A stretch of DNA of 47,546 nt. Source: Chloroflexota bacterium (GTDB taxonomy: Bacteria; Chloroflexota; Anaerolineae; Anaerolineales; Villigracilaceae). A program made the position numbers and the translations under genes. Shown in pieces: positions 42,867-47,546 of this stretch. Under the pieces are notes generated by a model. It searched no databases. It was given only the letters and a program-made list of their open reading frames with translations, and was not told where the DNA came from. The stretch is from positions 1 to 47,546 of the forward strand of contig JAJYOH010000002.1 in the NCBI GenBank assembly GCA_021796315.1, read 5' to 3'. Positions within the stretch are counted from its first letter, which is position 1. Each line of letters starts with the position of its first letter.

Positions 42867-43520
42867 ATGGACTTGAGAGTCTTCATCACCAATCAAGATT
42901 CGACCTGCGACGAATGCGGCGAAAAACTGGGACACCACGCCTGGATCACACTGGTTGAGAACAAAGGCGCGCTTTGCCTTTCCTGCGCCGACCTGGATCA
43001 TCTCGTCTTCCTCCCAACGGGTAGCGCAGCATTGACCCGCCGCGCAGACAAATATTCCACATTGTCAGCAGTCGTCTTGAAATGGAGCCGCGCTCGTAAA
43101 CATTATGAACGTCAGGGATTGCTGGTGGAGGAAGCCGCGCTCCAGCGCGCTGAACAGGAATGTTTGGAGGATGCCGATGTCCGCGCCCGCCGAAATGAGC
43201 GCGAGGCCGAACGCCGCGCGGAAATAGATCAGGAATATGTGCAACATTTCGCGGCGCGAGTACGCGAGTTGTTTCCCAATTGTCCTGCTGGGCGCGAACA
43301 AATCATTGCAGTACATGCCTGCCAGAAATACAGCGGACGGGTGGGACGCTCCATGGGTGCGAAAAGCCTCGATGAGAAATTCATTCGGCTGGCGGTCATT
43401 GCTCACATCCGCCATGCAGAGACGAATTACGATGAATTATTGTCAAAGGGAAGAGAACGCTGGGAGGCGCGGGATGAGGTGGATGAAGAGATTAACGAAG
43501 TTTTGGCGCGGTGGAAATAA
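42867..43520 (+). CDS. DUF2293 protein with zinc-ribbon-like N-terminus
   Basis: A 217-residue protein that starts 1 nt after the preceding stop codon. CDECG (residues about 12-16) and CLSCA (about 36-40) form a CxxC pair of pairs, likely for zinc. A charged helical middle (RARRNEREAERRAE) leads to the DUF2293 domain: RVRELFPNCPAGREQIIAVHA then the GRVGRSMGAK and AVIAHIRHAETNYDELL regions. DUF2293 has no known function. It is translated probably by coupling with the pRiA4b-like gene. Confidence 0.85.
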   Translation: MDLRVFITNQDSTCDECGEKLGHHAWITLVENKGALCLSCADLDHLVFLPTGSAALTRRADKYSTLSAVVLKWSRARKHYERQGLLVEEAALQRAEQECLEDADVRARRNEREAERRAEIDQEYVQHFAARVRELFPNCPAGREQIIAVHACQKYSGRVGRSMGAKSLDEKFIRLAVIAHIRHAETNYDELLSKGRERWEARDEVDEEINEVLARWK

Positions 43521-43540
43521 CGACAAGGTCGCTACGAAAA

Positions 43541-43569
43541 ATCGCCCCAACAATGTTTGTCGGGGCGAT
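43541..43569. terminator. Terminator-like hairpin between converging genes
   Basis: ATCGCCCC (43541-43548) pairs with GGGGCGAT (43562-43569), with further A.C.A/T.G.T pairing inside. It lies 20 nt after the DUF2293 gene. No T tract, so Rho-independence is uncertain. The remaining 170 nt to the DUF389 gene show nothing firm. Confidence 0.6.
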
Positions 43570-43740
43570 GGGTTTCAATGGGATTTAAGCAACCGCGAGT
43601 CTGGGTCGAAACTTATACCCGTATACACGATATATGCCGCGCGGGGCAGACCAGATTGTGGCTTTGAAGCGAAAATGACGTTTGTATATGATTATGTACC
43701 ATCGCCAGACTCCCCCAGTGTTTCCATCAACCATGCCCAA

Positions 43741-44484
43741 TCAGAGAAGAAAGATGAACACTGCAAGTAATGGTAATACCAGGGTCACAAGTCTGCGAAA
43801 AACGCGGTTTCTTTGAACAGTCATCTCACCTGCAAATCCACGCGCGAGGAATACCATTCCTGATGCAAATGAAATCGTAAGTGCATTCGTGACAAACAAC
43901 AATGTCGCGCCTGAAATGACATCCCAGCGCAGGAGGGCGAGACCAATTCCAATGGTGGCTAACGGAGGCATGAGGGCCGTAGCAATCGCCGCGCCATAAA
44001 TGACAGATGAAAGGTTGGAGCGGGTATAAGCGTAGGCAACCGCAAGCCCGCCCGCGAGGGCAATGCCAAGATCGAACAGGGACGGCTGGGTACGTGCCAT
44101 TACTTCGGCGGGCAGAGTTTGCAAGTCAACAATTGGCATGAAGCGATTGATAACGGTAATGATCGCTGCAAGGGCAATCGCCAACCCCGCGCCCAATATC
44201 AATGTGAGAAATGAACGGCGGACTAATCGAGATTCACCAGTTGCGGTTCCCAGACCGATTCCAAGGATGGAAGGCAGAAGCGGGGCGACGAGCATGGAGC
44301 CAATGACGACAGCCGCGGAGTCCGTCAGAAGTCCAAAGGTGGCAATTGCGGCGGAGAGGAGGACGAGCAGGAAGTAGTCAAAATTTGCCGTGGAGGAGCG
44401 TGTGATGTTGATGAATGTTTTCATTCGCCCGCTCGTTGAAAGCGGACGAGTGCCGATGGAAAGTTTTTTCGTAAATGTGGTCAT
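43741..44484 (-). CDS. DUF389 membrane protein
   Basis: A 247-residue protein with about six membrane helices (FDYFLLVLLSAAIATFGLL, SAAVVIGSMLVAPLLPSILG, LTLILGAGLAIALAAIITV, LGIALAGGLAVAYAY, a helix after YGAAIATALMPPLA, and LVTLVLPLLAVFIFLL). The phrase SAAVVIGSMLVAPLLPSILG and IATALMPPLATIGIGL are DUF389 (TIGR00341) hallmarks. Function unknown. AAGGA lies about 8 nt before ATG 44484. Same strand as the antiporter gene, 35 nt downstream of it, so probably one transcript. Confidence 0.9.
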   Translation of the reverse strand: MTTFTKKLSIGTRPLSTSGRMKTFINITRSSTANFDYFLLVLLSAAIATFGLLTDSAAVVIGSMLVAPLLPSILGIGLGTATGESRLVRRSFLTLILGAGLAIALAAIITVINRFMPIVDLQTLPAEVMARTQPSLFDLGIALAGGLAVAYAYTRSNLSSVIYGAAIATALMPPLATIGIGLALLRWDVISGATLLFVTNALTISFASGMVFLARGFAGEMTVQRNRVFRRLVTLVLPLLAVFIFLL

Positions 44485-44519
44485 GGTAGGTAGTAGTTCC
44501 TTTTGAGGGATGAAAATGT

Positions 44520-45902
44520 TTATTGAGCAGAATCAGGCTCGAGGTCAGAGAAGGAGGCGTCAATCAGTTGAGAGTCCACTTCTGCGCCGAGGCGTTCAAA
44601 GGCTTCTTCCGAAATCAATCCATCTTGTTTTAGATCCAGCAGTTTATTGCGTTGGGCGCGTAGGATTTCAACTTTGGCATTATCCAGCTCTTCATCTATG
44701 AGTTGATCCGGTTTGGACTTGATGACTTTCAGAATGTTGAGCAATGGACGCATGGTGGTTGACTGAATGAGCAGGGTGAATAAGACAACACCGAAGGTCA
44801 TCACGCGCAGAAGTTCGCCTTGTTCACCCAAAGCGATGGGGAGACTCAGCGCCAGCGCGAGACTGATCGCGCCGCGCAACCCGCCCCAGGCGAGGATTGG
44901 ACGCCAGCGCGCGCGGATGGATTCCCATCCAAAAGTATCAAGCAGAGCGCTAACGCCGTAGACGACGAAGAAGCGCGCCGCAAGCACGGCAATGACCGCC
45001 CACAGGATCATCTTCCAATCGGCGAGAAGCGTGGGCAGGTTGATTTCCAAACCGATGAGCAGAAAGATCAGTGAGTTGGCGATGAAGGCAACGTATTCCC
45101 AAAAGTTAAAGATGACAATGCGCGTGGTGGGACTCATGCCGCGTGAGCCAAGGCTGCCTGCGACCAACCCTGCCGCCACCACTGCCAGCACGCCGCTAAA
45201 ATGAAATTGCTCCGCGAGAAGGTAGGAGCCGAAGGCAAGTAATATAGTGAGCGAAGTTTCAATCAAGTGATCGTTGACGCGGGCGATGATGAACGTAACG
45301 ACCCAGCCAAGAATGAGGCCGACGATCAAACCGCCTGCCGATACGCGCAGGAAGTCCAGTATGGCTGTCGCGGCATGGAATTGTCCCTTGAGCGCAAATG
45401 CGAGCATAATATTGAATACAACGATGGCAGTGCCGTCATTGAGCAGGCTTTCACCTTCGACAAGTACGCTCAGGCGTTTGGGTGCGCCGACCGAGCGAAA
45501 GAGCGAGACCACCGCGATTGGGTCTGTGGCGGCGATAAGCGCGCCAAAAACGAATGCCAGCGCCAGAGGCAACACGCCGACGATTGTAAGAATCCCACCC
45601 ACGAGCAGGGTCGTGAGAATGACGCCAGGAATTGCAAATAAGAGGATGGGTTTTATGTTTCGGCGTAACTGGTCGAACCGTAAATGAAATGCGGCTTCGA
45701 AAAGCAGCGGCGGCATGAATAGTGCCAGGATCAACTCCGGTGTGAGGTGAAATTCAAACGGTCGCTGGAGGGAAATGAATAATCCTACCAGGACGAGTAT
45801 GACTGTGTACGGAATGCTCCAGCGTCGTACAACGATGGCAACCAGGGAAACGATCAACAAAAGTTCGATGATGATTGTTTGAGTGTGTAGGAACTGTTCC
45901 AT
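44520..45902 (-). CDS. CPA1 family Na+/H+ antiporter
   Basis: A 460-residue cation/proton antiporter with about 12 helices in residues 10-390. The ion-binding motif is AATDPIAV with Asp127, followed by VEGESLLNDGTAIVVF (conserved ND), and the Arg-rich RARWRPILAWGGLRGAISLAL region near the C-terminal half. The cytoplasmic tail of about 60 residues is charged. GGGAGG lies 8 nt before ATG 45902. It exchanges Na+ (or K+) for H+ across the cytoplasmic membrane. A 47-residue membrane peptide gene precedes it and DUF389 follows. Confidence 0.93.
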   Translation of the reverse strand: MEQFLHTQTIIIELLLIVSLVAIVVRRWSIPYTVILVLVGLFISLQRPFEFHLTPELILALFMPPLLFEAAFHLRFDQLRRNIKPILLFAIPGVILTTLLVGGILTIVGVLPLALAFVFGALIAATDPIAVVSLFRSVGAPKRLSVLVEGESLLNDGTAIVVFNIMLAFALKGQFHAATAILDFLRVSAGGLIVGLILGWVVTFIIARVNDHLIETSLTILLAFGSYLLAEQFHFSGVLAVVAAGLVAGSLGSRGMSPTTRIVIFNFWEYVAFIANSLIFLLIGLEINLPTLLADWKMILWAVIAVLAARFFVVYGVSALLDTFGWESIRARWRPILAWGGLRGAISLALALSLPIALGEQGELLRVMTFGVVLFTLLIQSTTMRPLLNILKVIKSKPDQLIDEELDNAKVEILRAQRNKLLDLKQDGLISEEAFERLGAEVDSQLIDASFSDLEPDSAQ

Positions 45903-45926
45903 GTTTTCTGCCTCCCAGGGATCTGC

Positions 45927-46070
45927 TCAATTGGCTGTGTCTTTACGATTCGCAAAAAGGCGGTAGATGTAATAGGCCGTCACAATGACGATCAATGCAG
46001 GCAACTCCACCCATCCTATGAGCAAATTAATCATTTTATATTTGAATGCATTGGAAAAGATTTTTTTCAT
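45927..46070 (-). CDS. 47-residue single-pass membrane peptide upstream of the antiporter
   Basis: ATG 46070 has AAGGA 8 nt upstream; ATG 46034 is an internal alternative. The product has a short basic N-terminus (MKKIFSNAFKYK), one hydrophobic helix (LLIGWVELPALIVIVTAYYI) and a basic tail (RLFANRKDTAN). The antiporter ATG follows 24 nt after its stop codon, so they share a transcript. It may be a small partner or regulator of the antiporter; no family is recognised. Confidence 0.6.
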   Translation of the reverse strand: MKKIFSNAFKYKMINLLIGWVELPALIVIVTAYYIYRLFANRKDTAN

Positions 46071-46164
46071 GTTTTTTTCCTTCTCTTTTTTTATTGGGTT
46101 TGAATGTCTCGATTATTGTCTCTCGAAGATCGTTTCCCCAGTCGTACTCCCCCGCACTTGGCTT

Positions 46165-46197
46165 GGGATTTTCCCTGATCGGGGGTGGGGAATCCCC
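46165..46197. promoter_or_regulatory. Two tandem palindromes in the divergent region
   Basis: GGGATTTTCCC (46165-46175) and GGGGAATCCCC (46187-46197), each an 11-bp near-perfect or perfect palindrome of type GGGR-W3-YCCC, with centres 22 bp apart (two helical turns). They lie between the antiporter operon and the PAS gene, a typical place for a dimer-pair operator. The binding protein is unknown. Confidence 0.5.
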
Positions 46198-46315
46198 TAA
46201 TTTGCAATGTGACTGGTTAATGTGAAAATCGCTTTCGTAAATATCGAACTGATGACCAATCATTTTTTGGAGTATGCTAAGGATATAAGCCTGCGCATAC
46301 GTCAGGAGTTGTAAT

Positions 46316-47546
46316 ATGAAGAAAGAACAACTTGAACAGGAACTGAAAGCCGCACAAAAACGGATCAGTGAACTCGAAGCCAATCTGAAAATTGCCGAAA
46401 TGGAGTCCGCTCCCTTCCGTTATGTTGTCGAACATTCTGTGGACTTGATTCAGAGCGTCCGCGCGAATGGACGGTTCGAATTCGTCAACCGCGCCTGGTT
46501 GGATTCATTGGGATATTCGCCCGAGGACGTAAAGTCACTCGAGTTAAAGGATGTCATCCATCCAGACCATTGGGCAAAATGTGAAGATGTTTTTATGCGT
46601 ATTCAACAGGGCGAGCAAATTCCTTTTATTGAAACAGTCTTGGTTGGCAGGGATCGGCAGGAAGCGCTTGTAGAAGGAACCGCCACTGCCCGTTTCATGG
46701 ATGGAAAGTTTCAAGCCACATACAGCGTTCTGCGCGATGTTACAAAACGCAAGCAGGCAGAGGAACTGCTTCGTCTTTCCCAGGAAAAACTGAATGGGGA
46801 GATGCGGCGTCACGCAGAGGAACTTGAAAAACGCGTGGAGGAACGGACGCGCGAATTGGAGCAGGCATACCAGGAGTTGCAATCCAGCACTGCAGAAATT
46901 GAAGACCTGTATAACAATGCTCCCTGCGGCTATCACTCGCTAAACAAAGAAGGTCGTTTTGTGCGGATCAACGACACTCTGCTGAACTGGCTTGGTTATG
47001 ACCGTGAGGAAGTGCTTGGCAGAGACATCAAGGAATTTCTCTCTTCGTCCAGTTCGAAGATTTTTGATGAATATTTCCCTATATTGAAACAGGATCTCTC
47101 TGCCTACGATCAGGAGATGGAATTCATACGGAAAAACGGGGAAATATTCTCTGTGAGTTTGAGCGCCACGGCGATCAAGGATGAATACGGAAATTTCCTG
47201 CGCACACGCACCACCAGTTTTGATGTCAGCGAACGCAAACGCGCGGAACAAGCCCTGCGTGAAAGCGAAGCCTATGCCCGTCTATTGTTTGAAGCGTCTC
47301 CCGACCCGATCTCGGTTGCAGATGTAGATGGAGTAATGATAGATGTCAATCATGTATTTGAACAACAGCATGGGCTTGTCCGTGAGGCGGCGCAGGGGCG
47401 TAACATTCGAGACCTGGGAATTTTTGCCGATCACGATCTGCAGAAGGCGGCTGATTATATTGCTGGCGTACTGTCTGGAGCGAATCCAGCGCCCATTGAA
47501 TTGGACTTTCCCAGCCCCGATGGCGCCATGCACACATTGGAATTGC
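46316..47546 (+). CDS. Multi-PAS signalling protein, N-terminal part (cut by window edge)
   Basis: The frame is open for 410 codons from ATG 46316 (AGGAG 7 nt upstream) to the window end. No signal peptide or membrane segment. An N-terminal coiled coil (LEQELKAAQKRISELEANL) leads to PAS 1 (about 35-145, DLIQSVRANGRFEFVNRAWL, ending VLRDVTKRKQAEELL), a second coiled coil (EELEKRVEERTRELEQ), PAS 2 (about 200-320, APCGYHSLNKEGRFVRINDT, ending FDVSERKRAEQAL) and PAS 3 (from about 330). The output domain is outside the window; histidine kinase or GGDEF are the usual ones. Confidence 0.9.
   Translation, partial: MKKEQLEQELKAAQKRISELEANLKIAEMESAPFRYVVEHSVDLIQSVRANGRFEFVNRAWLDSLGYSPEDVKSLELKDVIHPDHWAKCEDVFMRIQQGEQIPFIETVLVGRDRQEALVEGTATARFMDGKFQATYSVLRDVTKRKQAEELLRLSQEKLNGEMRRHAEELEKRVEERTRELEQAYQELQSSTAEIEDLYNNAPCGYHSLNKEGRFVRINDTLLNWLGYDREEVLGRDIKEFLSSSSSKIFDEYFPILKQDLSAYDQEMEFIRKNGEIFSVSLSATAIKDEYGNFLRTRTTSFDVSERKRAEQALRESEAYARLLFEASPDPISVADVDGVMIDVNHVFEQQHGLVREAAQGRNIRDLGIFADHDLQKAADYIAGVLSGANPAPIELDFPSPDGAMHTLEL

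Noticed and set aside
43237..43770. 177-codon plus-strand frame overlapping the DUF2293 gene and extending past it
   Set aside because: Its first half is out of frame with the DUF2293 domain, and the extension runs through a hairpin into the 3' end of the converging DUF389 gene.

Overview
The window reads like a chromosome segment of a Chloroflexota bacterium, most likely class Anaerolineae. This is inferred from gene content and not from a marker gene: a large MalT-type LuxR regulator, a secreted bacterial alpha-2-macroglobulin, an AddAB helicase-nuclease, a SWIM/SNF2 helicase, two toxin-antitoxin modules, and many short palindromic repeats inserted in frame inside genes. GC content is moderate, with an AT-rich patch at about 15.75-16.5 kb. 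No rRNA, tRNA or CRISPR array was seen.

Layout. 1-2358 (-): N-terminal 786 codons of glutamate synthase large subunit, running off the left edge. 2631-8259 (+): an 898-residue STAND/LuxR activator followed by an apparent regulon of separate transcription units: a beta-rich unknown protein, an alpha/beta-hydrolase esterase, a 38-residue membrane peptide and a SAM methyltransferase. Three of the intergenic regions carry the same composite site, TCACCC-N6-TCACCC-N5-GGGTGA, with a -10-like hexamer 22-23 nt downstream each time. This is the strongest candidate for an undescribed regulatory system here. 8443-14418 (+): a 1991-residue secreted alpha-2-macroglobulin with its thioester motif. 14.4-17.4 kb: an MNT/HEPN toxin-antitoxin pair between 27-bp direct repeats, an AT-rich lipoprotein and an IS982-like element.

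17.4-23 kb: acyl-CoA dehydrogenase, a UroD-like protein and threonine synthase, interspersed with decay products. These are an ABC-2 permease pseudogene with two frameshifts, a receiver-domain tail, and an internally deleted IS701-family element with intact ends and a CTAA target duplication. 22.9-29.8 kb (-): a two-component system and MacAB-like exporter cluster: response regulator, membrane-fusion protein, ABC ATPase, FtsX-type permease, a membrane-anchored unknown protein, histidine kinase and an SH3-domain lipoprotein. 29.8-30.7 kb: a cupin gene, gene remnants and a 124-bp MITE-like element with an 8-bp target duplication.

30.7-43.5 kb (+): SWIM/SNF2 helicase, UPF0175/DUF3368 toxin-antitoxin pair, AddB-like nuclease, a small conserved-looking unknown protein, AddA-like helicase-nuclease, a pRiA4b ORF-3-like protein and a DUF2293 protein. 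AddA and AddB carry at least eight short repeats of several families, all keeping the reading frame. 43.7-46.1 kb (-): DUF389 membrane protein, CPA1 Na+/H+ antiporter and a 47-residue membrane peptide. 46.3 kb to the right edge (+): a multi-PAS signalling protein, cut by the window end.
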